Source: a virus
IMG/VR virus record: IMGVR_UViG_3300044710_000155
Coordinates: 1-35,489 of that record
Strand: one strand, 5' to 3'
DNA length: 35,489 bases
The notes below the pieces were generated by a model. The model was not told the origin of the DNA. It worked only from the letters and a program-made list of their open reading frames with translations, and did not search any database. The position numbers and the translations under genes are program-made. Positions 13,829 through 21,108 of the stretch are shown here, piece by piece. Position 1 is the stretch's first letter. The number at the start of each line of letters is the position of its first letter.

Positions 13829-14000
13829 GGCCAACGCAATTCGTCATTCGGATGACAAGGGCCGGTGGCCTGAGTCATAATCCAATCGCTAATCTGGTTG
13901 CTGTTGGTTGTCGCTGTCATAATGGGGCGCGAATCAGTTTTCTATAACCGTCGGCCAACGCACTTCGTCATTCGGATTCTTAGGGCTGTGGCCTGAATCA
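13829..14000. repeat. Diverged 48-bp direct repeat pair
   Basis: Copies at 13829-13877 and 13953-14000 share GGCCAACGCA, TTCGTCATTCGGAT, and GTGGCCTGA with A/C and short internal differences. The first copy has an inverted repeat GTCAT-TCGG-ATGAC (13843-13856) that is lost in the second. The first 14 bases (GGCCAACGCAATTC) recur exactly at 15223-15236, just before the gene at 15260, so the element may be a regulatory unit. The surrounding 13579-14383 interval has no convincing gene. Confidence 0.6.
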
Positions 14001-14168
14001 ACAAAGCGCGGTGTTCTGTGGGGTCTGTGGGTAGGTTGGAAGATCGTCCGATGGCATCGGCCTTAGTCCACAATGCCATGGGTCTTAATCTGGTGATCAA
14101 AGAACGACGTCGTTATGGGCCGCTGACGTGGACAAGCGAAGCAAACTCATACGAAACTCGTAAGACTT

Positions 14169-14197
14169 TGTTACAATCGGAAAACCGGATTGTAACA
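14169..14197. repeat. Perfect 10-bp inverted repeat, operator-like
   Basis: TGTTACAATC (14169-14178) and GATTGTAACA (14188-14197) are perfect complements separated by 9 nt. In DNA this is the size of a dimeric repressor operator; in RNA it would form a hairpin. It lies upstream of the AT-rich promoter tract and the HTH gene at 14384. Confidence 0.5.
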
Positions 14198-14224
14198 CGT
14201 ACTTATCGGGTAAAACCGAGGATA

Positions 14225-14340
14225 AAGACACTTACTGTTACTGTTATTTACTTTTAACTTATATAGGATAGAATTAGAAGAAAATAATAAATAGTAATAG
14301 TAATATATATAGACATACTATTTGTCATATTATAATTGGC
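14225..14340. other. AT-rich tract, possible DNA-unwinding element
   Basis: About 115 bp that is overwhelmingly A and T (for example long TAATAG and ATATATA runs) inside an otherwise GC-rich genome. Together with the iterated sites at 13739-14000 it has the makings of a replication origin, where the AT-rich part melts first. It also contains promoter-like sequence, so a simple promoter region is the alternative. No clear DnaA box (TTATNCACA) was seen. Confidence 0.45.
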
Positions 14341-14352
14341 CAGCATATGCTG
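14310..14352 (+). promoter_or_regulatory. Strong promoter-like site with palindrome at the start point
   Basis: TAGACA (14310-14315, 5/6 match to -35) and TATAAT (14331-14336, perfect -10) are separated by 15 nt, slightly short of ideal. The perfect palindrome CAGCATATGCTG (14341-14352) lies at the expected transcription start, the position of a repressor operator. It drives towards the HTH-like gene at 14384, suggesting autoregulation (inference). Confidence 0.5.
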
Positions 14353-14383
14353 TGCAGCTGTAACAGCATTCAGGGTCATACCG

Positions 14384-14947
14384 ATGGATACCGAACTCAT
14401 CCTTGTGCTGCAAGCGGTTGTTGCGGCCTTGCCTGCGAGTAAAAGAAAACTGCCCCAGGCACTTCTAAGCACTTACGTGCAAAAAGACCCCGCCATCGCT
14501 AATTCCTTGGGGTTAGGTGCAGAGGAAAAGAAGGAACCAACCGGCCCAGATTTTTTAGTGTGGTCGTCTGGTAAACCCGCTGAAAAGCTGCGAGGCTGGA
14601 GTCAGCTGCACCAGCGGCTTGGTGTCAGCGCCAATACGCTGCGTGTCTATATCAGCCAGGGGCAAGGCGCGTTCGCCAAGCTGGCAGGAAACGTCACAGG
14701 TATTCCTGAGCCCGTGCTGGTGCACAGGACTGACGCCACACTAGGGGCCATTGCTTTGGCCAGGCATGATTATGAGTTGGCCAAGCTTAGACTGCAGCGC
14801 CGCATTGAACGTACTAATAGAAAGGAACGCCGCGCCCCCGATGGCTCAACAGCAGAAGGCTTGCCCGGCCCCGCGCCCAACAGAATGCCGCGTACCGAAG
14901 CCAAGCTGGCCCCCGACCCCACACCCAAGCGCAGTCGGCGCTTTTAA
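14384..14947 (+). CDS. Putative HTH DNA-binding regulator
   Basis: 187 aa. ATG at 14384 with a weak AGGG site about 9 nt upstream. The central 'GWSQLHQRLGVSANTLRVYISQG' (about residues 68-90) has a helix-turn-helix layout with a 'GVSANTLRVYI' recognition helix; the C-terminal 45 residues are basic and Pro-rich and probably disordered. It is the first gene after the control region and has a palindrome at its putative start point, consistent with a self-regulated early regulator or a replication initiator. The family is not recognised. Confidence 0.62.
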   Translation: MDTELILVLQAVVAALPASKRKLPQALLSTYVQKDPAIANSLGLGAEEKKEPTGPDFLVWSSGKPAEKLRGWSQLHQRLGVSANTLRVYISQGQGAFAKLAGNVTGIPEPVLVHRTDATLGAIALARHDYELAKLRLQRRIERTNRKERRAPDGSTAEGLPGPAPNRMPRTEAKLAPDPTPKRSRRF

Positions 14948-15019
14948 GACTTTCAACCATGACTTCCACCTGGCACTATAAGGGTGCGCCGCGGTGCAAC
15001 GCGGGCAGAGGAGGGTGAA

Positions 15020-15223
15020 ATGGTATTCAAATTTACGCCAGTGTTTCGGGCACGGTTGGTAGCTGACGCTTGCCAGGCGCAATATGGGGCGCCAGAGCAT
15101 GAGGATGGCTACTACGACGTGGCCTTGTACCTGCATGATGCAGGCGAAATAGACTTGGCCACGGCCACGGTAGAAGATGCAGCTGCGGCCGTTGCGGACC
15201 ACATGAGCGGCCCCGACCTGTAG
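15020..15223 (+). CDS. Small hypothetical protein, early operon
   Basis: 67 aa; ATG at 15020 preceded by GAGGAGGGTGAA. The 17-nt string around this ribosome site (AGAGGAGGGTGAAATGG) recurs exactly at the gene at 17706. Upstream, TATAAG at 14977-14982 could be a -10 box without a clear -35. The protein is Ala/Asp/Glu-rich with a short basic N-terminus; unrecognised. Confidence 0.65.
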   Translation: MVFKFTPVFRARLVADACQAQYGAPEHEDGYYDVALYLHDAGEIDLATATVEDAAAAVADHMSGPDL

Positions 15224-15259
15224 GCCAACGCAATTCCTCAAACGCCATAGGAGGACAGT

Positions 15260-15583
15260 ATGTCACAACACTACAGCAGCCCGGAACGCGAGCACGATCC
15301 GCACGCGCTGCCCAACATCGAAGTCTTCGAACTCACCGCAACTGAGGTCGCGACCATGGACGAAGATATGGTGCACGAATATGGCAAACGTCACGAATTT
15401 CGGCTGGCAACAATGAACAGCCGCGTGCGCGAAGCGATGCTCGACGCAATGGTTGAAGAAAAAGGCATCCAAGGCGGATGGTTCTGGCAGGCGTGCTTCC
15501 CCGGCTGTCTGTCTGATGGCGACCCCGTTGGCCCTTTTGCGACACGTGCTGAGGCCTTGGCCGACGCGCAGGATGGAGAATAG
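15260..15583 (+). CDS. Acidic hypothetical protein
   Basis: 107 aa, ATG with TAGGAGG 9 nt upstream. Acidic overall (many Asp/Glu, pI clearly low), with an aromatic/Cys patch 'GWFWQACFPGC' (about residues 73-83) and a C-terminal 'FATRAEALADAQDGE' helix typical of DUF-type small proteins. Function unknown; an acidic DNA-mimic is one possibility but only on composition. Confidence 0.68.
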   Translation: MSQHYSSPEREHDPHALPNIEVFELTATEVATMDEDMVHEYGKRHEFRLATMNSRVREAMLDAMVEEKGIQGGWFWQACFPGCLSDGDPVGPFATRAEALADAQDGE

Positions 15584-15585
15584 CC

Positions 15586-16062
15586 ATGAACAGCGCATTG
15601 TGGACGGCCAAGTCGGTGGACTACGAAAACCAGCCGTACGAATTCTACCATAACCGCGCGTTGATGTGGACAGGTCCGCACGCGGCCGTGTCACACTACG
15701 GCTTTGCAGAGTGCGTAGCCGACAAGGCCATGGAAGCCGAGTGTGATGACGCCGCCCTGTTCGGCGTGCACGGCATGTACGGCGCGCGTCGGTACGTGAA
15801 GAAACAGCTGGAGCAGGAAGAGCGGCGGCGCCGGTTGACCAAGTGTTCCAAGCGCACTGTGTACGTGGCCACGCTGGGTGACGGAGAGGAACAGTGCGTG
15901 CGCGCCTTCGCCACCAAGGACCTGGCCCTGGCCGCGCTGATGAAGGAACTCGGCCAGCCCACGGCCACCGAGACGTCCAATGCCGGCAGCGCCGTGTGGA
16001 TGTACGAATTTGCCGATGGCGACTACGCGGCGTGGGTGCATGAAGTTGAAGTGGAGGGCTGA
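15586..16062 (+). CDS. Hypothetical protein
   Basis: 158 aa; ATG 2 nt after the previous TAG with GGAG upstream. The N-terminal half carries 'NQPYEFYHNRALMWTGP' and a 'RYVKKQLEQEERRRRL' helix near residues 68-84; the C-terminal half has a repeated pattern of short beta strands ('VYVATLGDGEEQCVRAFATKDLALAAL') resembling small phage early proteins. Unrecognised. Confidence 0.68.
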   Translation: MNSALWTAKSVDYENQPYEFYHNRALMWTGPHAAVSHYGFAECVADKAMEAECDDAALFGVHGMYGARRYVKKQLEQEERRRRLTKCSKRTVYVATLGDGEEQCVRAFATKDLALAALMKELGQPTATETSNAGSAVWMYEFADGDYAAWVHEVEVEG

Positions 16063-16065
16063 GCG

Positions 16066-16284
16066 ATGGAAAAGACAGCAACGACCAGCGTGTTGGTGGA
16101 CAAAGCGGCCAACAGCCGGCATGGATTCCAGCTGCTGCTGTACAAGATCAGCAGCGGCACGTACAAGCTGACGTACGTGGACGCCAACCCGTCCCGTGCC
16201 AGCTACGGCGACGTGTACGCGGTGGAGTGGTTCGCCACGCTGAAGCAGGCGCGGGACGAAATGCAGAAGGCGGCCGAAGCATGA
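16066..16284 (+). CDS. Small hypothetical protein
   Basis: 72 aa; ATG with GAGGG upstream. Shares the style of the C-terminal half of the preceding gene: beta strands (GFQLLLYKISSGTYKLTYVDANP) then a helix ending 'LKQARDEMQKAAEA'. The resemblance could mean ancestral duplication but is not strong. Unknown function. Confidence 0.65.
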   Translation: MEKTATTSVLVDKAANSRHGFQLLLYKISSGTYKLTYVDANPSRASYGDVYAVEWFATLKQARDEMQKAAEA

Positions 16285-16514
16285 ATAAGAAAAGAATTGG
16301 TCGAGTAGAGTGGACGGACGATGCGCGCCAGGCGGCCAACTTCCTCTGCAGTATGCCTGACTACGGCCATACCACATTGCAGACCAAGGATCTGCGCGCT
16401 TTGCTGTATCAGACCGGCGGGCAGCTGTTGGCCCGCGGCCGGCTCTACAACATCGTAACACGCAGCCTGGGCGCGGGCATCCACCACGTCAGCTGCAGGC
16501 TGGCCAACCCGTAG
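16281..16514 (+). CDS. Small hypothetical protein
   Basis: 77 aa; ATG overlaps the previous stop (ATGA). Basic N-terminus (MNKKRIGRVEW), helical middle (ARQAANFLC...LRALLYQTGGQLLARGRLYNIV) and a 'GIHHVSC' C-terminal segment. No family recognised. Confidence 0.62.
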   Translation: MNKKRIGRVEWTDDARQAANFLCSMPDYGHTTLQTKDLRALLYQTGGQLLARGRLYNIVTRSLGAGIHHVSCRLANP

Positions 16515-16523
16515 GAGGAAGGA

Positions 16524-16925
16524 ATGCTCATATACATGGTAATCGGCTGCCCCGGCGCCGGCAAATCTTGGGTGTGCAACCAGCTGGTAGACAAGTACGA
16601 ATACATCGCACATGATGACTACAAGCATGCCGAGAAGTACTTGCAGGTGATCCTGACCCGCAAGGGCGCCCGTCCTTTGCTGATAGAAACCCCGTTCAGC
16701 ATTTCTAAGCTAAAGGATCCGTTAGAGACCGCCGGCCATCACGTGGTGCCGGTCTTCATTATAGAAGACGCCGCCACCGTATCCGCCCGCTACGCGGCCA
16801 GGGAAAACAAGCCGATCCCACAGAGCCACCTGACGCGGCAGACGACCTACGCCCACCGCGCAGCCGAATGGGGTGCCTTTGCCGGCACATCGACAGAGGT
16901 GTTGGAGCACCTGCGCCGTGGCTAA
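16524..16925 (+). CDS. P-loop kinase-like protein
   Basis: 133 aa; ATG preceded by TAGGAGG. Walker A 'GCPGAGKS' at residues 8-15 and a following 'IAHDDYKHAEKY' resemble the AAA_33/zeta-toxin/polynucleotide-kinase group of P-loop kinases; later 'LIETPFSI' and the Arg-containing 'ARYAARENKP' could be Walker B-like and lid. Phosphorylates a small molecule or nucleic-acid end in known relatives. A role in nucleotide metabolism or end-healing is possible. It overlaps the next gene by 8 nt. Confidence 0.78.
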   Translation: MLIYMVIGCPGAGKSWVCNQLVDKYEYIAHDDYKHAEKYLQVILTRKGARPLLIETPFSISKLKDPLETAGHHVVPVFIIEDAATVSARYAARENKPIPQSHLTRQTTYAHRAAEWGAFAGTSTEVLEHLRRG

Positions 16926-17403
16926 CCTGCTGCTGAAGTTGGACACCTGGCTGCTGGCCCGTGTGCAGACCGCTACAGACTGGCTTACCTTTAGGGTATG
17001 CGGGCGCAGCTGCTACTGGCAGGCCGCTCAGGTGACCTTTGCAGGGGTCGTGGTAAGCGTTCTATACCATATAAGCTGGGGCGGCCCGGTGGGCTACGGC
17101 TGCGCAGCGCTGCTGGCGGTTATCTTCACGCGTACGGCGTACGAATGGTTGCAGGTGGACAAAGAGTGGTGCACCAGCAAGACCAGTTCAATACCGGCGC
17201 GCGTGCTGCCAGCCCATATGTGGGTCGGCGCCTTGTTTAGACTATTGTGGATAGGCGCCAGCTGCTTGCCAGGCGCGTCGTGGAGCTACCACCTATCATC
17301 GGGACTGTACACCCTGGCCTATTACATGGTGGCATGCCTGCCGCGGCGCCCACCACCCAAAAAGGTAGAAATACCAAGAGGAGCAGTGCATGGACAAGCG
17401 TGA
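16918..17403 (+). CDS. Integral membrane protein
   Basis: 161 aa with a GTG start overlapping the previous stop by 8 nt and GGAG 9 nt upstream. Three to four hydrophobic segments can be seen at about residues 35-50 (VTFAGVVVSVLYHI), 56-70 (VGYGCAALLAVIF), 98-112 (MWVGALFRLLWIGA) and 122-137 (SSGLYTLAYYMVAC), with a basic Pro/Lys-rich tail. Family not recognised. Could be an inner-membrane host-interaction or exclusion protein (inference). Confidence 0.65.
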   Translation: MANLLLKLDTWLLARVQTATDWLTFRVCGRSCYWQAAQVTFAGVVVSVLYHISWGGPVGYGCAALLAVIFTRTAYEWLQVDKEWCTSKTSSIPARVLPAHMWVGALFRLLWIGASCLPGASWSYHLSSGLYTLAYYMVACLPRRPPPKKVEIPRGAVHGQA

Positions 17404-17629
17404 TGTGGAAGCCCTTATGGACCTGCTGACAATGGAGGCTATGGACGACCTGGATTGCGAGGCGTTCCAAGGCGGTGCCGACCTGCAGACGGGGTCCGCC
17501 CGCGGGCTTACGGTGGTGGTGGGCCGTGGTGTGGACGACCCCTACGGCCACCGCCAGCGCTTGGTGTACGACGACGCCACGGGTGACCTGCTGTACGAGG
17601 ATTGGCTGCCGCCGGCAGTGGTGCATTGA
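17390..17629 (+). CDS. Acidic hypothetical protein
   Basis: 79 aa; ATG overlaps the membrane-protein gene by 14 nt, with AAGAGGAG upstream. Starts with an acidic helix (MDKRDVEALMDLLTMEAMDDLD), then a beta-rich 'LTVVVGRGVDDPYGHRQRLVYDD'. Not recognised. Confidence 0.64.
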   Translation: MDKRDVEALMDLLTMEAMDDLDCEAFQGGADLQTGSARGLTVVVGRGVDDPYGHRQRLVYDDATGDLLYEDWLPPAVVH

Positions 17630-17660
17630 CATTTCACCGTTGAATTCAGCGTGCTAGGGT
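17626..17660 (+). promoter_or_regulatory. Candidate promoter before gene at 17706
   Basis: A perfect TTGACA (17626-17631) lies 23 nt before an extended -10 TGCTAGGGT (17652-17660); an alternative -35 TTTCAC (17632-17637) has the ideal 17-nt spacing. The -35 overlaps the previous stop codon. The transcript would have a short leader with GTGCAAGCTGGGC and the AGAGGAGGGTGAA ribosome site shared with the gene at 15020. Confidence 0.4.
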
Positions 17661-17705
17661 AAGCCTGCCTGGACGTGCAAGCTGGGCAAGCAAGAGGAGG
17701 GTGAA

Positions 17706-17948
17706 ATGGCCAAGCTGAAGATAAAGCTGCGTAAGGGTCAGCACGTGGTGCTGGCTGAATTCCACAATGGTGACAATGTGGAACCTGAGCAGTGCGGCTG
17801 GGTGGATGGTGTTGACCGCGCTAGCGGCACGGCTATTGTTACGCTGTGTGAACAGCACGTGCATGGGAATGACGACGGCCTGCGCGAAGTACCTTTGGAG
17901 CAACTGACGCCCAGCAAGCGTCGTGTAGAAGCAAGAAAGGTGCACTGA
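17706..17948 (+). CDS. Small hypothetical protein with own leader
   Basis: 80 aa; ATG with AGAGGAGGGTGAA upstream, preceded by a candidate promoter. Sequence is beta-rich after a basic start (MAKLKIKLRKGQHVVLAEF), ends basic (SKRRVEARKVH), consistent with a small SH3/Tudor-like barrel. Not recognised. Stop overlaps the next ATG (TGATG). Confidence 0.66.
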   Translation: MAKLKIKLRKGQHVVLAEFHNGDNVEPEQCGWVDGVDRASGTAIVTLCEQHVHGNDDGLREVPLEQLTPSKRRVEARKVH

Positions 17949-18316
17949 TGGAGTACGAACGCGACGTTACGATTTTGTTGCCACCAAAGAAGAAGCCGTG
18001 TGGCAAATGCCCATTTCGCCGCACAGCGCCGGCCGGGTGGCTAGGTGGTAGCACGCCAGAAGAATATCACTTGATGGCGCATTCTGATGTCGACGTTGCT
18101 TGTCATACGCAAAAGGGTTTTCATGATAGCACGACCAACCCGCTGCGCAGCTGCGCCGGGCTGGCCGTGTACAGAAATAACAGCTTGAAAAGCCCGCGCG
18201 GCGGCAGCGCGCTGGTGGCGTGTGACACGGTGGCCAAGGATACTGACAACGAAGTTTTCAAGCATCGTGAGTTTCTGGAGCATCACAGCAAAGGGATACT
18301 GAGAAATGAAAGATAG
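17948..18316 (+). CDS. DUF6283-like Cys-rich protein
   Basis: 122 aa. The pattern CGKCPFRRTAPAGWLG at residues 18-33, CH at 52-53, and 'SCAGLAVYRNN' (Cys 69) followed by a KSPRGG stretch match the DUF6283 family of phage/bacterial proteins with conserved Cys/His. The Cys residues suggest a metal or Fe-S site, unproven. ATG overlaps the upstream stop (TGATG) and the 3' end overlaps the next gene by 11 nt. Confidence 0.72.
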   Translation: MEYERDVTILLPPKKKPCGKCPFRRTAPAGWLGGSTPEEYHLMAHSDVDVACHTQKGFHDSTTNPLRSCAGLAVYRNNSLKSPRGGSALVACDTVAKDTDNEVFKHREFLEHHSKGILRNER

Positions 18317-18617
18317 AATGGTCAAGGTAGCCGGCCTGGCGCTGGCCGAGAAGCTGCGTGGAATGAATGACAAGCGGGGTGCGATCGCCCTGCTGGCCGT
18401 GCAAGCCGGCTGCAGCCCCAGCACGGTGCGGCGGTACATCGCGCTGACGCCCACGCGGGGTTACAACAACACCATGACCGGGCTGTTGCAGGCATGCGGC
18501 ATACAGCGCGGATACCGCGCCAAGGGTGGTGCCTGGGCGGTGGAGGACATCGTGCGCCGCGCCCACGCGCTGAACAACGCGGTGCTGCGCATTTACGAGC
18601 GCAACAGGAGGAAGTGA
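18306..18617 (+). CDS. HTH-like small protein
   Basis: 103 aa. 'AIALLAVQAGCSPSTVRRYIALTP' (about residues 26-49) has an HTH layout with a 'SPSTVRRYI' recognition helix. The rest is basic and helical (HALNNAVLRIYERNRRK). Could be a transcription regulator of the early operon. Ribosome site is weak (ACTGAGAA), and it overlaps the preceding gene by 11 nt. Confidence 0.62.
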   Translation: MKDRMVKVAGLALAEKLRGMNDKRGAIALLAVQAGCSPSTVRRYIALTPTRGYNNTMTGLLQACGIQRGYRAKGGAWAVEDIVRRAHALNNAVLRIYERNRRK

Positions 18618-18895
18618 TGAATGACCCCTACAACCTGCGCGGCATCGGCACGGGCATCACTACCCCGCCGCCGGGCTACGAATACAAGAGCTGGGATTCG
18701 TACTGCGAGAAAGGTAAGTACGACTGTTTGGATTCCACGTGCGGGTGCGTGGACAATGTCTACTATCGCACGGCCTGCGCCCGGGCGCGCGGCCAGTCGG
18801 TACCGGCCGCCTTGACCAACGGCCTGCGCTATTCGGTGGTGTTCTGGCTGGTCGTGCTGGTGCTGGGTTTTATCGGTTACTGCGCCTGCAGGTAG
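18617..18895 (+). CDS. Cys-rich protein with C-terminal membrane anchor
   Basis: 92 aa; ATG overlaps the previous stop (TGATG), AGGAGGAAG upstream. Soluble N-terminal part with four clustered Cys (YCEKGKYDCLDSTCGC, about residues 29-44) and Pro-rich start, then a single transmembrane helix near the C-terminus (residues about 73-90, YSVVFWLVVLVLGFIGYCAC) and a final Arg. Tail-anchored topology is suggested. Unrecognised. Confidence 0.62.
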   Translation: MNDPYNLRGIGTGITTPPPGYEYKSWDSYCEKGKYDCLDSTCGCVDNVYYRTACARARGQSVPAALTNGLRYSVVFWLVVLVLGFIGYCACR

Positions 18896-18969
18896 ATGTA
18901 TCGCCCTGGAAATCAGTGTGCTTTACTTCCAGGTGGCGGCAATGGTGCCGCGTGCAAGGGGTTGGTCCA

Positions 18970-19125
18970 ATGCAAGACGAAATCAAGCAATCAGGGTTTC
19001 CCTGCCCGCGCTGCGGGGCGGTTGACGCGGTGGATGCCGACGCCAAATGCCACGACGTGCAGCAGGGGCTTGCTGCCGAAAATTCGGTGTGCCCTGTTGA
19101 GTTTGAGTGCGTGGTGATGGACTAA
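18970..19125 (+). CDS. 51-aa zinc-ribbon-like protein
   Basis: ATG at 18970 with AAGGGG upstream. 'CPRCGAVDAVDADAKC' and two further Cys (VCPVEFEC) give five Cys in 51 residues, zinc-ribbon-like. A competing frame from 18896 (73 codons, no ribosome site) overlaps it and was not chosen. The 74 nt between 18896 and 18969 hold no other feature I can support. Confidence 0.58.
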   Translation: MQDEIKQSGFPCPRCGAVDAVDADAKCHDVQQGLAAENSVCPVEFECVVMD

Positions 19126-19149
19126 CCCACAACAAGGGGAGTATAGACA

Positions 19150-20133
19150 ATGGCGCATAACCTGACGATCGTGGACGGCCGGGCGGAGATGGCCTACGTG
19201 GGCGAGTTGCCCTGGCACGGATTGGGGCAGGAGTTGAAGAAGGGGGCGCCCATGAAGGAGTGGGTGGTTGCCGCTGGCATGGACTGGCAGGTGCAATTCG
19301 CCCCCGTCGGGTATAAGTTCAAAAAAGGCATGGTCTTCGAACCCAGCCGCGTGGTGATGCACAGGTCGGACAGTGGGTCGTTCCTCGGCCTGGCGAGCCA
19401 GCGCTACAAGGTGGTGCAGCCCGCCGAGGTGCTGGCGTTCTTCGAGGATCTGGTGGCCAGCGGCGGCTTCCACCTCAGCACCGCCGGTACTTTGCACGGC
19501 GGGCGCAAGCTGTGGGCGATGGCCGAGGTTAGCCAGGACGCGGTGGTCAAGGGCGACCTGACCAAGTCCAACCTGCTACTGGCCACGGCGTGTGACGGCT
19601 CCATGCCCACCATTGGCAAGCTGGTGAACACTCGCGTGGTGTGCGAGAACACGCTGCGCATGGCGTATGGCGAGCATAGCGAGGATATCGTCAAGGTGCG
19701 GCATGACCAGGTGTTCGACGCCAAGAAGGTGCAGACCCAACTTGGCGTTGCCCAGGGCGCGGCGGCGCAGTTCATCAAGGACATGCGCGCGCTGGCCAAG
19801 CGCAAGGTCAGCAGTGACGAGGCCGAAGAGATCACCGGCCAGTTCGTGTTGGACGCCAACATGGCCACTGTACCAGAGGACACTACCGACCGCGCGCAGG
19901 CTGCGCTGACCACCAAGGCGGGCGAGTCCATCATGCGTTTGTTCCTCGGCGAGGCCAAGGGCGCCGACCTGGCCGGTCGCACGGGCTGGGGCTGGCTTAA
20001 CGCGGTGACGGAGCACGTGGACCACCACGCCAAGGCGCAGTCGCCGAGCCACAGGCTGGACCGTGCTTGGTTCGGCACCGGCGATGCTGTCAAGGTGGCG
20101 GCGCGCGACCGTGCCATGGCGTTGTTGGGATAA
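19150..20133 (+). CDS. DUF932 phage/plasmid-like protein
   Basis: 327 aa, matching the length and pattern of the DUF932 / phage-plasmid-like protein (TIGR03299) family: 'PWHGLGQELKKGAPMKEW' (about residues 21-38), 'LGLASQRYKVVQPAEVLAFF' (about 79-98), 'RVVCENTLRMAYG' (about 163-175), and a C-terminal 'GWGWLNAVTEHVDHH'. The family is widespread on phages and plasmids with no established biochemical role. ATG is preceded by a short AAGGGGAGTATAGACA. Its stop is followed by a 10-bp GC-rich hairpin. Confidence 0.85.
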   Translation: MAHNLTIVDGRAEMAYVGELPWHGLGQELKKGAPMKEWVVAAGMDWQVQFAPVGYKFKKGMVFEPSRVVMHRSDSGSFLGLASQRYKVVQPAEVLAFFEDLVASGGFHLSTAGTLHGGRKLWAMAEVSQDAVVKGDLTKSNLLLATACDGSMPTIGKLVNTRVVCENTLRMAYGEHSEDIVKVRHDQVFDAKKVQTQLGVAQGAAAQFIKDMRALAKRKVSSDEAEEITGQFVLDANMATVPEDTTDRAQAALTTKAGESIMRLFLGEAKGADLAGRTGWGWLNAVTEHVDHHAKAQSPSHRLDRAWFGTGDAVKVAARDRAMALLG

Positions 20134-20143
20134 GGGGTATGCC

Positions 20144-20171
20144 GGGGGCGCCTTTGGCCAGAGGCGCCCCC
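20144..20171 (+). terminator. GC-rich hairpin after the DUF932 gene
   Basis: GGGGGCGCCT (20144-20153) and AGGCGCCCCC (20162-20171) pair perfectly over 10 bp with an 8-nt loop, 10 nt after the DUF932 stop. There is no U-tract, so it may be a partial terminator or an mRNA 3'-end protection stem; the next gene (20195) starts 24 nt later. Confidence 0.55.
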
Positions 20172-20194
20172 AGCATCTACAGGAGGGTATAGCG

Positions 20195-20419
20195 ATGGCA
20201 AAGAAACAAGCCAAGGCAGCCGCGCCCAAAGCGCATGCGCACCCGTCGGCCCGGTGGCTGGGCGACGTGCTGGCCGACCGCGGCAAGGTGTATGTCGGTG
20301 GTCGGGTGCAGTGGCACAACTACTTGGACGAATCTGCCGGCTGCGGCTTTGTGCTCACAGACGCCAAGGGCAACCGCTGGGCCGTGGTGGTGAGCCGCAT
20401 GGCAAAGGTGAAGCCATGA
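20195..20419 (+). CDS. Small hypothetical protein
   Basis: 74 aa; ATG with AGGAGGGTATAGCG upstream. A basic start (MAKKQAKAAAPKAHAHP) leads into a beta-rich stretch (VYVGGRVQWHNY...GCGFVLTDAKGNRWAVVV). Not recognised. Stop overlaps the next ATG (ATGA). Confidence 0.65.
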   Translation: MAKKQAKAAAPKAHAHPSARWLGDVLADRGKVYVGGRVQWHNYLDESAGCGFVLTDAKGNRWAVVVSRMAKVKP

Positions 20420-20655
20420 AGCACTACCTGCTGACTGCTACCCACAAGAAGAACACCGTGTGGGTGGTGCGCACGCTGCCGGGCGATGAGCGCCTGGTGG
20501 GCGCCGTGGTGGCCAAGAAGGGTAAGTTCTACACCGAGGCCATAGACAGCGTCGGCCACGCCAGCGGGCCGCACAAGATGCAGGGCGCGGCCATCCAGGC
20601 GCTGCTGGCAGCTGCGCCGCTTCCAGCCCACAGCAAGAGCAGGAGGGTGAAGTGA
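20416..20655 (+). CDS. Small basic hypothetical protein
   Basis: 79 aa; ATG overlaps the previous stop. Beta-rich N-terminus (MKHYLLTATHKKNTVWVVR), basic tail (HSKSRRVK). Not recognised. Its stop overlaps the next gene's GTG start. Confidence 0.64.
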   Translation: MKHYLLTATHKKNTVWVVRTLPGDERLVGAVVAKKGKFYTEAIDSVGHASGPHKMQGAAIQALLAAAPLPAHSKSRRVK

Positions 20656-20888
20656 ATTTCTACGCATCGCTCATTGGAATGGCCGTTGTCCTACAGCGCG
20701 GTTCGTTCACCGGGCGCGTCGGCATGCTGATAAGTATCAGCGCATCTAAGTTCCGCGTGCAACTGGGTGCTGACGGACCATTCACTACGCTGCACGACCC
20801 TGGTGCGCTGCTGCCCGCCACCCGTGAGGAAGTGCACGCCGCGCGGCTGGAAGGCGTGGGTGGACTCAAGGTGCTGGAGGAGGTGTGA
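20652..20888 (+). CDS. Small hypothetical protein, KOW-like beta fold
   Basis: 78 aa with a GTG start overlapping the previous stop (GTGA) and AGGAGGGTGAA before it. Alternating hydrophobic/glycine pattern (AVVLQRGSFTGRVGMLISISASKFRVQL) suggests a small beta barrel like KOW/SH3 domains. Family unknown. Confidence 0.62.
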   Translation: MNFYASLIGMAVVLQRGSFTGRVGMLISISASKFRVQLGADGPFTTLHDPGALLPATREEVHAARLEGVGGLKVLEEV

Positions 20889-20889
20889 C

Positions 20890-21108
20890 ATGGCACAGAA
20901 GAAGGAAAAGACGGCCAAAGAGTTGTTGGAAGGCCACCGCGTAGTGAAGGTGGAAAAGCGTGACGACATGCTCTTCCTAACCTTGGAGGGGTGCCCTTAC
21001 CCGAGCGTGCGTATTTCGCCCACTAGCTATGAAGGTATAGCAGTGGATGAGCTAGGGGATCGGCGTGAGGCTGTTACCGAGCGCCGTGCTAACAACAGGA
21101 GAAAGTGA
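20890..21108 (+). CDS. Small basic hypothetical protein
   Basis: 72 aa; ATG with GGAGGTGTGAC just upstream and one nt after the previous stop. Lys-rich start (MAQKKEKTAKELLEGHRVVKVEK) then a 'DMLFLTLEGCPYPSVRISPTSYEG' strand pair and a basic tail. Unrecognised; stop overlaps the next ATG (TGATG). Confidence 0.64.
   Translation: MAQKKEKTAKELLEGHRVVKVEKRDDMLFLTLEGCPYPSVRISPTSYEGIAVDELGDRREAVTERRANNRRK

Noticed and set aside
14051-14257. Rightward 68-codon ORF with a GGAAG upstream
   Set aside because: It covers a perfect inverted repeat and runs into the AT-rich tract, and has no recognisable fold; it looks like chance coding in a control region.
18896-19117. 73-codon frame after the Cys-rich membrane protein
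   Set aside because: No ribosome site, and a zinc-ribbon frame at 18970 with an AAGGGG site is more convincing.
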